From JAVBSX01 sp051660685 (GTDB lineage Bacteria; Planctomycetota; Planctomycetia; Pirellulales; Thermoguttaceae), in assembly GCA_051660685.1 (NCBI GenBank), contig JBOFQB010000036.1, positions 1 through 64,000 of the forward strand: DNA of 64,000 nucleotides. The letters run 5' to 3'. Made by a program: the position numbers and the translations under genes. Shown in pieces: positions 1-7,844 of the stretch. Under the pieces are notes generated by a model. The model made no database searches. It was not told the origin of the DNA and was given only the letters and a program-made list of their open reading frames with translations. Each line of letters begins with the position of its first letter. Position 1 is the stretch's first letter.

Positions 1-39
1 CGTTAATTCAAGACCTGTTGTGTATTCACGTTTTTTCAT
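1..39 (-). CDS. 5' end of an unidentified gene, cut by the window edge
   Basis: Reading the minus strand, an ATG at 39-37 follows a strong ribosome binding site (GGGAGGAG, six bases before the ATG) and opens a frame without stops to the window edge (MKKREYTTGLELT). It would be the next gene after the PIN/antitoxin pair on the same strand. Thirteen residues are too few to name a product; the call rests on the Shine-Dalgarno sequence and the open frame. Confidence 0.45.
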   Translation of the reverse strand, partial: MKKREYTTGLELT

Positions 40-155
40 AAAATACTCCTCCCTGAAGAGCAGTATGATTACCAAAACACTGCGATTGACGCAATATCAA
101 TCTGCTTAAAGCCAAAATAGTTATGAAACTGGCTCTAAATAAAATAATGATTTTA

Positions 156-371
156 CTATTCCCAAGGGAATTTATAAGGGATTCCAGCAGCACGGTCTGC
201 CGCCTTCTGGCGACGGATACGTTCTATATCGCGGTCAACACGTTCGCATCCCGATTGAATATAAGCATGATACTCCTCTCGTGTCATATTTTTGGTTTCT
301 TCTCGGATTTTATCCCGAATTGCCCAAACCATCTCCAGCGGGTCGTCAGAGTCAATATTGTATTTAGTCAT
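156..371 (-). CDS. Putative antitoxin of a toxin-first PIN module (copy A)
   Basis: A 71-residue, highly charged and probably helical protein. It starts 8 bases inside the end of the upstream PIN gene, so the two are translationally coupled with the toxin first. The core shared with copy B (51772-51987) includes SDDPLEMVWAIR, KIREETK, MTREEY and the C-terminal KFPWE. I recognise no known DNA-binding fold such as ribbon-helix-helix, AbrB or Phd. The antitoxin role is inferred from size, charge, coupling to a PIN gene and conservation of the pair as a unit; another small PIN-associated function is possible. Confidence 0.7.
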   Translation of the reverse strand: MTKYNIDSDDPLEMVWAIRDKIREETKNMTREEYHAYIQSGCERVDRDIERIRRQKAADRAAGIPYKFPWE

Positions 372-855
372 CTGTGGTTTCTCCTATAAAAAATTGCGGT
401 GTAATAATTGAGATTCGTCGATAAGACAGAGCCTCATTGATTCCGTTTACCGCATTGATTGTTTTTAGATTGACGAAATGCTTAAAATTCCAACTCAAAA
501 TGTGGTTGCAATTATTGACCACAGCATACGCAACGTGGGTCAAATCATCTATTGAACGACTGGACAGCACTCCTTGCTTTATGTAAGACTGTGCTAATTG
601 TTCAGATTCTTCGTCAAAAGGAAGTATCACGACCTGAAATTCGTCGATAAGGTTAATCATATTATCCCTTTTTGACACTTTCGGACAAGCATCTATTTCT
701 TTTTTTACGACTGCGGAAATCACAAGCTCATATTCTTCCCTATGTTGATTGAGATAACGAAAAAACGCCTTTGTTGCAACTTCTTCATACGGTTTGTGTG
801 GTGCATCAATGTGACTGATAACCGATGTGTCCAAAAATAATTTTAGTTTGCGCAT
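364..855 (-). CDS. PIN-domain (VapC-like) toxin, copy A
   Basis: A 163-residue PIN-fold ribonuclease. The N-terminal LFLDTS carries the first metal-binding Asp, an acidic pair sits in KKEIDACP, and the C-terminal half has SIDDLTHVAYA followed by ILSWNFKHFVN, a signature of one PIN subfamily. VapC-type PIN toxins cut RNA (tRNA or rRNA) with Mg2+. The gene lies before its putative antitoxin, the reverse of canonical vapBC. A second copy is at 51974-52474 and is alike almost end to end. No good Shine-Dalgarno sequence is seen at the ATG (855-853); a repeat shared with the next spacer lies just upstream at 877-908. Confidence 0.85.
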   Translation of the reverse strand: MRKLKLFLDTSVISHIDAPHKPYEEVATKAFFRYLNQHREEYELVISAVVKKEIDACPKVSKRDNMINLIDEFQVVILPFDEESEQLAQSYIKQGVLSSRSIDDLTHVAYAVVNNCNHILSWNFKHFVNLKTINAVNGINEALSYRRISIITPQFFIGETTDD

Positions 856-876
856 GTCGATTGCCCACTTCTGTCC

Positions 877-908
877 TCTGAAAATAGGATCATCTCAAGC
901 ATGACTAC
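877..908. repeat. 32-base direct repeat, copy 1 (flanks the Bro-N gene)
   Basis: Thirty-two bases starting TCTGAAAATAGGATCAT recur at 1814-1845 with one mismatch. This copy lies between the Bro-N stop and the PIN toxin start. The second copy contains the short inverted repeat TCATG-N5-CATGA; in this copy it has one mismatch. Confidence 0.85.
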
Positions 909-916
909 TTTCTAGC

Positions 917-1753
917 TTAATCGTTAGGTGTGTGATTTAACAGAATCCCCTCTTTGGCGTTCAGTGAGGTAACGACTTTTTTACCGGTTTTTTCTTCTAG
1001 CTCCATCCGTGCATTACGGGCAATTTCGCCTCCTTGCCGAGCCACTTGTTTGTGTTCGTCAAAAGTATCCGGTTCAACGACTTCTGATATTTCCTTCGTC
1101 GAAAGTTCCGCGAGCATACTCAACACCAACTCCTTGTTCGTCATGTTGTCCCGCAGATTTTCTTTCTTTAACCCCTTGTATTGTTTGTACTCTTTGGTCG
1201 TCTTGTCCGACCACGTTTTGTAAATAATGTCGGTCAGTGTCGCAAATTGGACACCTTCTTCGAGACCGCGACGCTTCCACTGGTCGGTTAGTTCTTTACG
1301 GATTTCAAGCGACTTCAGCCGCTGATTTATCCAATTGTCGGAATATCCCAGCCGCTTGTAGTCTGTCATCGCCTGCTCAATGGAGAGTTCCGGGTCGTGC
1401 AGTTGGTCCAGCCGGTCACTTGCCACTTGAGCCATCCAGAGCTTAAATGGCTCCGCTCTTGGAGACGGAACGGATTGAATCAGGCGGAAAAGCTGTTCGG
1501 TTGTGGCGCAGTCCGTCTTGTAATACTTTCCGTCGGCAGACTTCATTTTCAGTTGGTTACAATTTGTAACCGACTCATTGCCCTCTTTTTTCAGGCGACT
1601 TTTCAAAACTTTCCAATAATTTCTTGCATCGGTGCTATCCGTCAGCACAGCAATCACGTCGATGATTGAAAAATACCATTCTTCGGAGTCGGCATCCCAA
1701 AGAGAACGGATTTTTTGGTCTTCAAATACTTGAAGTGCTTCTTTTTTCGTCAT
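917..1753 (-). CDS. Bro-N domain (phage antirepressor-like) protein
   Basis: A 278-residue protein with an N-terminal Bro-N-like domain: residues 10-30 include KIRSLWDADSEEWYFSIID, the substrate-like binding face of phage antirepressors, followed by ARNYWKVLKSRL and the TEQLFRLIQSVPSPRAEPFK segment. The C-terminal part is charged and ends in a conserved block with EKTGKKVV. Relatives are common as solitary accessory genes in many bacteria, often in mobile regions; their role is unproven (DNA-binding regulator or antirepressor). The gene is bracketed by a 32-base direct repeat, and a 28-base stretch of its coding sequence recurs at 2467-2494, so the cassette has probably moved or recombined. 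Confidence 0.8.
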   Translation of the reverse strand: MTKKEALQVFEDQKIRSLWDADSEEWYFSIIDVIAVLTDSTDARNYWKVLKSRLKKEGNESVTNCNQLKMKSADGKYYKTDCATTEQLFRLIQSVPSPRAEPFKLWMAQVASDRLDQLHDPELSIEQAMTDYKRLGYSDNWINQRLKSLEIRKELTDQWKRRGLEEGVQFATLTDIIYKTWSDKTTKEYKQYKGLKKENLRDNMTNKELVLSMLAELSTKEISEVVEPDTFDEHKQVARQGGEIARNARMELEEKTGKKVVTSLNAKEGILLNHTPND

Positions 1754-1813
1754 TTTTTCTCTCCCAGCTGCTTGGCGAGGTACACCCGAGGAGGTCGGAT
1801 TCCGCCTCTGTCG

Positions 1814-1845
1814 TCTGAAAATAGGATCATGTCAAGCATGACTAC
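1814..1845. repeat. 32-base direct repeat, copy 2
   Basis: Matches 877-908 in 31 of 32 positions. It ends one base before the complement of the RelE-like stop codon (1847) and lies 60 bases upstream of the Bro-N start. Both copies therefore sit between the stop of one minus-strand cassette and the start of the next. Confidence 0.85.
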
Positions 1846-1846
1846 G

Positions 1847-2161
1847 TTATGTTGGTGACTCATCTGAGTCGCTTGTTTGCCTTTTCATATACGGCATTTT
1901 GTCGCGTCTGCCAACAGCAATGACGACGACACAAATGGTTTCGTCAATCACTTGGTACACCAGACGACAACCACGACTGCGTAACTTTATTTTGTAACAA
2001 TTGTCCATTCCATGCAACGCTGCGCTTGCGACAGGCGGATTTTCCAATCGCCTTTCTAAAATGTTTGCAAATTGAAGACGAGTCTCCGAATCAAGTTTGT
2101 TCCACTCTTTGAGAGAATCCATGTGGAATCGAAGCGAATAGTTCGTCGAGTGAGACGGCAA
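1847..2161 (-). CDS. RelE/ParE-type mRNA interferase toxin
   Basis: The protein reads TNYSLRFHMDSLKEWNKLD, the classic first strand and helix of RelE, then LENPPVASAALHGMDNCYKIKL, then LVYQVIDETICVVVIAVGRRDK, the last two strands of the RelE fold. RelE toxins cut mRNA in the ribosomal A site. The start is uncertain. The TTG at 2161 gives about 104 residues and keeps the full fold; an ATG at 2215 adds an odd Pro-rich leader; the ATG at 2122 would remove the first strand. Any start that keeps the fold overlaps the end of the antitoxin by tens of bases. The C-terminal tail (MKRQTSDSDESPT) is longer than usual. Confidence 0.8.
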   Translation of the reverse strand: MPSHSTNYSLRFHMDSLKEWNKLDSETRLQFANILERRLENPPVASAALHGMDNCYKIKLRSRGCRLVYQVIDETICVVVIAVGRRDKMPYMKRQTSDSDESPT

Positions 2162-2381
2162 CGGACGGGGTGGTTCCGCGTGTTCTGACAATGTTCCTGT
2201 CCTCCATGTCTTCAAGCTGGTCCATCAGTTGTTCGTAAAATTGAGGTGAAAATAAATAGGCAATTGGCTTATCGTTTCCAACAACCATTACCGATTCGTC
2301 CTGTACACCACCTGAAATTGCCGAAACAATTTCATGCGTATCTGTGATATTCAATTTTCGTTTGGGTTGCAATAAAGTCAT
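2091..2381 (-). CDS. RelB/Phd-type antitoxin of the RelE pair
   Basis: About 96 residues. The N-terminal half (NITDTHEIVSAISG, then VMVVGNDKPIAYLFSPQFYEQL) resembles the DNA-binding part of Phd/YefM antitoxins; the C-terminal acidic helix (MDQLEDMEDRNIVRTRG) is the kind that wraps the toxin. The ATG at 2381 is chosen because AGAGGA lies six bases upstream; the ATG at 2402 has no ribosome binding site. It is first in the operon and its end overlaps the toxin gene, the usual antitoxin-toxin order. Confidence 0.75.
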   Translation of the reverse strand: MTLLQPKRKLNITDTHEIVSAISGGVQDESVMVVGNDKPIAYLFSPQFYEQLMDQLEDMEDRNIVRTRGTTPSVAVSLDELFASIPHGFSQRVEQT

Positions 2382-2466
2382 TGTTTTCCTCTTGTACGGC
2401 ATGGAAAAAAATAAATAAAAACCATCAATACGCTCCCGTTTGGTCGGTGCGAACCGCCGGGGGGAG

Positions 2467-2494
2467 ATACTTTCCGTCGGCAGACTTCATTTTC
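2467..2494. pseudogene. 28-base remnant of the Bro-N gene
   Basis: The bases starting ATACTTTCCGTCGGCAGACT are identical for 28 positions to 1523-1550, inside the Bro-N coding region and in the same orientation. The stretch lies between the start of the RelB-like gene and the 3' end of the glycoside hydrolase. It looks like what is left after a second Bro-N copy was deleted, or a recombination junction. Confidence 0.7.
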
Positions 2495-2500
2495 CGTTGT

Positions 2501-4393
2501 CTATTCCCCGATATAACGATAATTGAACCGGCGATTCGGAGCACTGTCTCCATGAAGCGGAAAACCCGGATGTCCCAAACCATTTCCCCGCGTCGCTTCT
2601 CCAACCTGACCTAACTTGGAATCAAAAACGTATCCCGCTTCAAAATTGTCGATCCAATGAAAATCAAAGGATATTGGATCAACCAAAAGTCCCAAAACAC
2701 TTCGGTCAATCCCCAGTTCCAGCCTGTTCCCCACAATTTTTAACGGAATCGAAACCGATGTCCCCTTTGTCCCTTCCTTGCTCAAAGAAAACAGTTCCGC
2801 GCAATCCGAATCAAGTGAGTTGATTTCGACAATCCAATCATAACCGTTATAACCGGTTGAGTAATCCTGATCGGAATTGACAAGCAGATACAGGCCGGTT
2901 CCGCTTGTGTCTCGGTTTTGATCGTTATCTCGATCTTGATTCTGCGTCTGGTTTTGATCTTGATTCTGTTTGTTGGTTGACGGAAGAACAATCGGTTCCC
3001 GGGTTTCGACCATAAAATAGACCGACTTGCGGTCCCTCGCAACTTTTGAAGACACAAAGTCGTTGCGACCAAGTGTATCAACGTAAGGACCGGTTGATCC
3101 CCAACCAAGACTATTTCGATGTGTTGTGTCACAAGAACTGTCGAAAAAGTCCGGTCCCACTTCGTTCCAATCACCAAAATCTCCGTCAACGACGATGTTG
3201 CAAGGAGCCGATCCCTTTGGAATCGGTCGCGCCCCCTTGTACTTCCGAATGTTCCCAACCATCTGGTAATATAACGTGTCCCCGCTTCCTCCCTGCATTG
3301 GTTCAATGTCCCGATTGAACTCATCGTCATAAAGATCAACAAAAAAAGAATCGCCCGGTTTCAACGTTTTTCCCAACATGCCCGGACCTTCTCCGTTTTC
3401 GGGGATCAAAAACCTCATTGCAACCCATTCATTCCAACCTGTGATGAAAACAACACGCGGATCAACCTCAAGGGCCCGTTTCCATTGTTCGGCAAAACAT
3501 AAACCTTGCGCTTTCATCTCAACCGTTCGCTCCTCTTCTGTCGGTTCCTTCCCGTCATGGAATGACCGACCAATGTTGGAAACGGGATGTTGACCGGCAC
3601 AAACGACGATCTGTTCAGGAATGGAACGGGATTCACTCCAACCGGGATTTTGAGGATAATGGTCCAACCAAGCCCATTTATTTTTGCCGTTTCCAAACCA
3701 AGAATGTCCTTTTGTCCAAGCCCAAGATTGTTTTAAGGTGAAATAATCCAAAACCGTTTGACTTTGATCTTTGGAATTGGCGAGCAAAAGAGGTTTTCCT
3801 TGCCAATAAAACCAATGTTGGGGATACAGATTTTTTGCGTAAAAGACATCGTAAAGTTCCTGACTGACCCGGGCATGATTGGTGTTCGTCAAAAAAGAAA
3901 TTTTCGGCGTCTTATTCCCCTCCTCGTTCATCTGCGTGAAGGTCTCAAGCAGTTTCATATAACAATCCTGATATGTCACATCATTTGTCACGTCACAACT
4001 CAAGACATCTATTCCAGCATCACTGAGCATCTGAGCATGTCGTCGATAAAGAAATTCATCCGGTTGAACATAATACCCCAATTCCGCTTCTCCCCAATGA
4101 TGAAAGTCATGAACCGGTCCCAATTGCGGATTCGTCGGGTTTTCAGCCAATAATTTTGAGATGTCAAACGGTCCCGTCTTGGAATGTTGACCTTGCCAAA
4201 GAAAATAAAAAATCAGGACGGTTCGATCTTCGCGGGGAAGAGGGCAATCGGTCCCCCCAATTGGAAGAGCACGACCAAGCGAATCGACTGCAACCCAAGT
4301 GTCGCTTTGCAAATCCCGTTCAAGGGCAACAGCGAACGTCAGAGCGGTCAAAATAAGGGATAACAGACAGAATAGGAGTAAAAGTCGGGACAT
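2501..4393 (-). CDS. Secreted GH71/GH99-like glycoside hydrolase with C-terminal carbohydrate-binding-like domain
   Basis: 630 residues with a clear Sec signal peptide (residues 1-23, Leu-rich, ending near AVA). Residues of about 30-390 resemble GH71/GH99-like TIM barrels of Planctomycetes and Bacteroidetes: FYFLWQGQH, DAGIDVLSCDVTN, and the FITGWNEWVAMRF strand, where the Glu of WNEW is the expected active-site acid. Residues of about 400-600 (IVVDGDFGDWNEV, later KSVYFMVETRE) resemble a CBM9/DOMON-type beta-sandwich, with a Gln/Asn/Asp-rich low-complexity insert near residue 475. Substrate unknown. Expression probably comes from the divergent promoter region at 4491-4541. Confidence 0.75.
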   Translation of the reverse strand: MSRLLLLFCLLSLILTALTFAVALERDLQSDTWVAVDSLGRALPIGGTDCPLPREDRTVLIFYFLWQGQHSKTGPFDISKLLAENPTNPQLGPVHDFHHWGEAELGYYVQPDEFLYRRHAQMLSDAGIDVLSCDVTNDVTYQDCYMKLLETFTQMNEEGNKTPKISFLTNTNHARVSQELYDVFYAKNLYPQHWFYWQGKPLLLANSKDQSQTVLDYFTLKQSWAWTKGHSWFGNGKNKWAWLDHYPQNPGWSESRSIPEQIVVCAGQHPVSNIGRSFHDGKEPTEEERTVEMKAQGLCFAEQWKRALEVDPRVVFITGWNEWVAMRFLIPENGEGPGMLGKTLKPGDSFFVDLYDDEFNRDIEPMQGGSGDTLYYQMVGNIRKYKGARPIPKGSAPCNIVVDGDFGDWNEVGPDFFDSSCDTTHRNSLGWGSTGPYVDTLGRNDFVSSKVARDRKSVYFMVETREPIVLPSTNKQNQDQNQTQNQDRDNDQNRDTSGTGLYLLVNSDQDYSTGYNGYDWIVEINSLDSDCAELFSLSKEGTKGTSVSIPLKIVGNRLELGIDRSVLGLLVDPISFDFHWIDNFEAGYVFDSKLGQVGEATRGNGLGHPGFPLHGDSAPNRRFNYRYIGE

Positions 4394-4490
4394 GACAGTG
4401 AGGGGGAAGTAGGGATGAGGTGATCGGGAATGGAGGATCGGGATGAGAGAAAATTCAAATGTGTTTTTCAGACCAAACAGGAAACCTTAC

Positions 4491-4518
4491 TCTATACCAA
4501 CTTTGGTATGCTTTGCAA
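4491..4518 (-). promoter_or_regulatory. Predicted promoter of the glycoside hydrolase gene, with an operator-like palindrome in the spacer
   Basis: On the minus strand TTGCAA (4518-4513), a 16-base spacer and TATAGA (4496-4491) form a sigma-70-like promoter about 100 bases before the ATG at 4393. The spacer contains most of ATACCAA-CT-TTGGTAT (4494-4509), a perfect 7+7 inverted repeat that could bind a dimeric regulator. The -35 hexamer is itself palindromic and also serves the rnr promoter. Confidence 0.45.
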
Positions 4519-4541
4519 TTCTCATGCAAACAGGGTATACT
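4513..4541 (+). promoter_or_regulatory. Predicted promoter of rnr
   Basis: TTGCAA (4513-4518), an exact 17-base spacer and TATACT (4536-4541) point toward rnr, giving a leader of about 280 bases. Most of that leader is the inverted-repeat element at 4603-4771, so the element would be transcribed as a long hairpin in the rnr 5' UTR. Confidence 0.5.
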
Positions 4542-4602
4542 GTCCGCTGATTGCGCAGTATAACGAATGTTCCTCACTTTATCCACACCCCGTCTACTCC
4601 CC

Positions 4603-4771
4603 TGTCCGCAAACAAGTTTTGCGAAAAGGAGTCATTTTCATTTTTGAACCACGAAAATCACAAAAATCACGAAAACCTCACAAAATACCGTTTTTCGTGT
4701 CTTTCGTGGTAAAAAATGTCCGTCCAATCCAACTCAATTCAGGTCGCAAAACCAAACGTGTTAGCAGTCTG
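4603..4771. repeat. Inverted-repeat element, family II, copy A
   Basis: The element begins GTCCGCAAACAAGTTTTGCG and ends ACCAAACGTGTTAGCAGTCT; the ends are imperfect inverted repeats. Inside is a nested palindrome made of ACCACGAAAATCAC and CTTTCGTGGT. Copies with the same ends are at 27206-27371, 38458-38636 and, with a different interior, 47831-48012. No coding frame is convincing. MITE-like. Confidence 0.85.
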
Positions 4772-4824
4772 GTCTACACCCCGGTTTTTGACGTTTATCC
4801 CTTCACTTTTTTTCCTATTATTCC

Positions 4825-7785
4825 ATGCAAACGGATTTGAATTTGGTTGCCCAACTCCAACAAGGGATTCTTGAAATGGTTCAGTCTCCCCATTATCGGC
4901 CGAGTAAGCCGAAAGAACTGGCGAGACGACTTCGACTTTCCGATGATGATCGCCCGGTCTTGCGACGTCTTCTCAAAAAAATGGTCGCAAAAGGGCAATT
5001 GACTTACGGAAAAAGTCATCTCCTGTATCCCGGTTCTCAATTGGAAAGGGTTTCTCCGCAAACGGCTTTTCGACAATCGGAATCGGAATCGGAATCGGAA
5101 TCGAATTTGCCCCTTTCCTCACAATCAATTGCAGGAACCGTTTGGTCGAAGTCTGAGGAGCGATTATTTCAACGACAAACGGCGAGAATCGGGGAAAAAG
5201 GTGTTGTTGACGAAGAAAATGTTGACGAAGAGGAGGGAACATTTGCAAAAGGGGAGAAACCGGTCGGGAAAAAGAGTAAAAAACGGGAAAACGATAAGAG
5301 GGATGAGAAGATGAAAGAACGGAATCGTGAACGTGACAGAGCCGGAGAATCGTCAAAAGACATCATTGGAACATTGCGGACGACGCGATCCGGGACCTGT
5401 TTTGTCCGACCTCGTGATTTGAACCCGGAGTTAGACCCGTTAGAACAGGATATAATGATTTTTCGTCGCGGAACTCTTGACGCAATCGAAGGAGATATTG
5501 TTCTGGTCGAGTTGTTAGGACGACATGTGCGGCATTTAGATGGTGATTTGGGTTTGGATTGTCACTTAGACATAGACAAGAAGAAGGGGCATAAACATCT
5601 GTCAGATCGACAGGAACGACGTCAACGACGAAAAGAGGAACGGGAAGAACGTTGGTCCAGTCGCGCCGAATTGGGGGAACGGGGACATGTTGGACGACAG
5701 GAACATCGAGAAGGTTGGGACAATCGAGACAATCGAGGAGGTCAGAATCGTCAAGAACCGGGTCGAGTTGGTTCAGTTGACCGACCGAATCGGTCAGATT
5801 CCAAACGGCGAGAGTCGGGTGTTCAGTCGCCCCGATTGCGAGGTCGTATCATCAAAATCATTGAACGTCGGACAGAACGATTTGTTGGAACCTTTTACCA
5901 AAAGAAAAGTTGGGGCAACGGTTCTGCTTGTGTTCAAGTAGATGGACATTTATTTTCAGAACCGGTTGAGGTCAACGATTTTTCGGGCTTGACGTTGCAA
6001 CACAAGGACAAAGTGGTGATTGAAATGGTCCGGTTTCCCCGTCCCGATCACCCCGGAGAAGCAGTTGTCGTTGAAACATTGGGTCCGCGAGGAACGCCCG
6101 GTCAGGAAACGCAACTGATTATTCGGGAGTTCAACTTGCCGAATCGTTTTACGGAAGAAGCTCTTCATGCAGCTCGGGAAGAGGGGCATGTTTTTTTTGA
6201 ACAATTGCCGGACGAAATTGATTTTCACGATTCAACAACAAGTTCGCGGACGTCGCTTACAGCCGGGTCAAAACATGTGCATAGTATCGAAGAAGGGAGA
6301 CTTGAGAATAAGAAGGGGGACAAAACGTCAATTGTGACTTTTTTGCAGTCGCAAGGTCGGGCCGATTTCACGTCAATGAACACTGTAACGATTGATCCCC
6401 CCGATGCTCGGGATTATGATGATGCTGTTTCTCTCGAACGTCTTGCAAATGGAAATTGGCTTTTACATGTCCACATTGCCGATGTTTCGCATTTTGTCAA
6501 GGAACATTCGCCGATTGATTTGGACGCGAAATCCCGCAGTACAAGTGTTTATCTTCCTGATTGTGTTATTCCAATGCTCCCCGAGATACTTTCCAATGCT
6601 CTTGCAAGTCTGCAACCGGGGAAAATCCGTTTTACCAAAACGGTCAGTATGGAGTTTACGCCGACTGGAATTCGATGTAACACGAATATTTCCCGGTCAG
6701 CAATTCGGAGTAATGCCCGATTGACATACGAAGAGGTCCAGGATTGGTTTGAACATTGTGATACTAAAAATGGTGAAAGGTGTTGTTCGGATACTCTTTT
6801 GGATCGCCCTGAATTAACGGATTTACTGGGAGAGATGCGGGAATTGGCCCGAATATTGCGGCAGAAACGAAAAGAACGAGGTGCTCTTGAGTTGGATCGT
6901 CCCGACGTAAAAATCGAGTTGGACGATGAAGGTCGAGTATGTGGGGCGATTGCGAAATTTCAGACAGAAGCGAATCAGTTGATCGAGGAATTTATGCTCG
7001 CCGCAAATGAAGCGGTTGCCGAATTTCTTGCAAAGCATGAACTGCCGTTTCTTCGTCGTGTTCACCAATCCCCCTCGTATCGAAAAATCAAGGCGTTTAC
7101 GGAATTTTTGCAAGCGGTTTTGCCGAATCAACCGTTGTTGGACGAAAATGTGGTTGATGAACTGCTCAAAAATCGGTTTGCAATTCAGGAAATTCTGGAG
7201 ACAATCAAAGGGACTCAGGTTGAATCAGCAGTCCAACTTGCCCTGCTTCGTTCAATGCAACAAGCAATTTACACCCCTGAAGAAGAAGGACATTACGCCC
7301 TTGCAAGTCCCTGTTACTGTCATTTTACCTCGCCAATTCGTCGTTATCCTGATTTAACGATACACCGTTTACTTGATTCCTGTTTGCAGGAAAAAAAAGG
7401 ACACCTTGATTTTCAAGTATTACGTTTACTTGGCGAACATTGTAGCGATTTGGAACGTCGAGCCGAATCAGCCGAACGGGAATGTGTGAAATTGAAACTG
7501 ATTTCGTATCTGCAAGAACGACCCGGTTTGAAAATGTCAGGTCTTATTTCAGGTGTAATCCGGGCAGGTCTTTTTGTTGAGGGAACGGATATTCCCGCAG
7601 AAGGTTTTATACCCCTTGAAACAATTCAGGATGATTATTATTGGTTTGACCGGGAAGAGCAGACCTTGCGCGGTCGTCGAACAGGTCGGACCTTTCGGTT
7701 AGGTGATACTGTTCATGTTCAACTTGAACGGGTTGACCCTAACGCTCGTGAGGTCCAATTCCGGCTGATCGGCAAACCGTCCTGA
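4825..7785 (+). CDS. rnr: Ribonuclease R (RNB-family 3'-5' exoribonuclease) with charged insertions
   Basis: 986 residues, about 170 longer than E. coli RNase R. An N-terminal winged-helix segment (residues 1-75) is followed by a charged linker with SESESESES (about 80-177), the first cold-shock/OB domain (IIGTLRTTRSGTCFVRP, about 180-235), a second Arg/Glu-rich insertion (about 236-337), a second OB domain (from RGRIIKIIERRTERFVGTF), the RNB catalytic domain with TIDPPDARDYDDAVS (residues 522-535, metal-binding Asp cluster), and a C-terminal S1 domain. RNase R degrades structured RNA processively. The ATG at 4825 is chosen because the winged helix starts right after it; no strong Shine-Dalgarno sequence is seen. 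Confidence 0.93.
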   Translation: MQTDLNLVAQLQQGILEMVQSPHYRPSKPKELARRLRLSDDDRPVLRRLLKKMVAKGQLTYGKSHLLYPGSQLERVSPQTAFRQSESESESESNLPLSSQSIAGTVWSKSEERLFQRQTARIGEKGVVDEENVDEEEGTFAKGEKPVGKKSKKRENDKRDEKMKERNRERDRAGESSKDIIGTLRTTRSGTCFVRPRDLNPELDPLEQDIMIFRRGTLDAIEGDIVLVELLGRHVRHLDGDLGLDCHLDIDKKKGHKHLSDRQERRQRRKEEREERWSSRAELGERGHVGRQEHREGWDNRDNRGGQNRQEPGRVGSVDRPNRSDSKRRESGVQSPRLRGRIIKIIERRTERFVGTFYQKKSWGNGSACVQVDGHLFSEPVEVNDFSGLTLQHKDKVVIEMVRFPRPDHPGEAVVVETLGPRGTPGQETQLIIREFNLPNRFTEEALHAAREEGHVFFEQLPDEIDFHDSTTSSRTSLTAGSKHVHSIEEGRLENKKGDKTSIVTFLQSQGRADFTSMNTVTIDPPDARDYDDAVSLERLANGNWLLHVHIADVSHFVKEHSPIDLDAKSRSTSVYLPDCVIPMLPEILSNALASLQPGKIRFTKTVSMEFTPTGIRCNTNISRSAIRSNARLTYEEVQDWFEHCDTKNGERCCSDTLLDRPELTDLLGEMRELARILRQKRKERGALELDRPDVKIELDDEGRVCGAIAKFQTEANQLIEEFMLAANEAVAEFLAKHELPFLRRVHQSPSYRKIKAFTEFLQAVLPNQPLLDENVVDELLKNRFAIQEILETIKGTQVESAVQLALLRSMQQAIYTPEEEGHYALASPCYCHFTSPIRRYPDLTIHRLLDSCLQEKKGHLDFQVLRLLGEHCSDLERRAESAERECVKLKLISYLQERPGLKMSGLISGVIRAGLFVEGTDIPAEGFIPLETIQDDYYWFDREEQTLRGRRTGRTFRLGDTVHVQLERVDPNAREVQFRLIGKPS

Positions 7786-7844
7786 GTCAAATCGTATTTC
7801 GCTTATCCCAGTATGAGTTGTGAGAACGTACCCTAAAGAGCGGT

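Noticed and set aside
3758..4153. 131-codon plus-strand frame inside the glycoside hydrolase
   Set aside because: Antisense to a conserved coding region; no independent support.
4430..4840. 136-codon plus-strand frame upstream of rnr
   Set aside because: Runs through promoters and the family II element; no family features.
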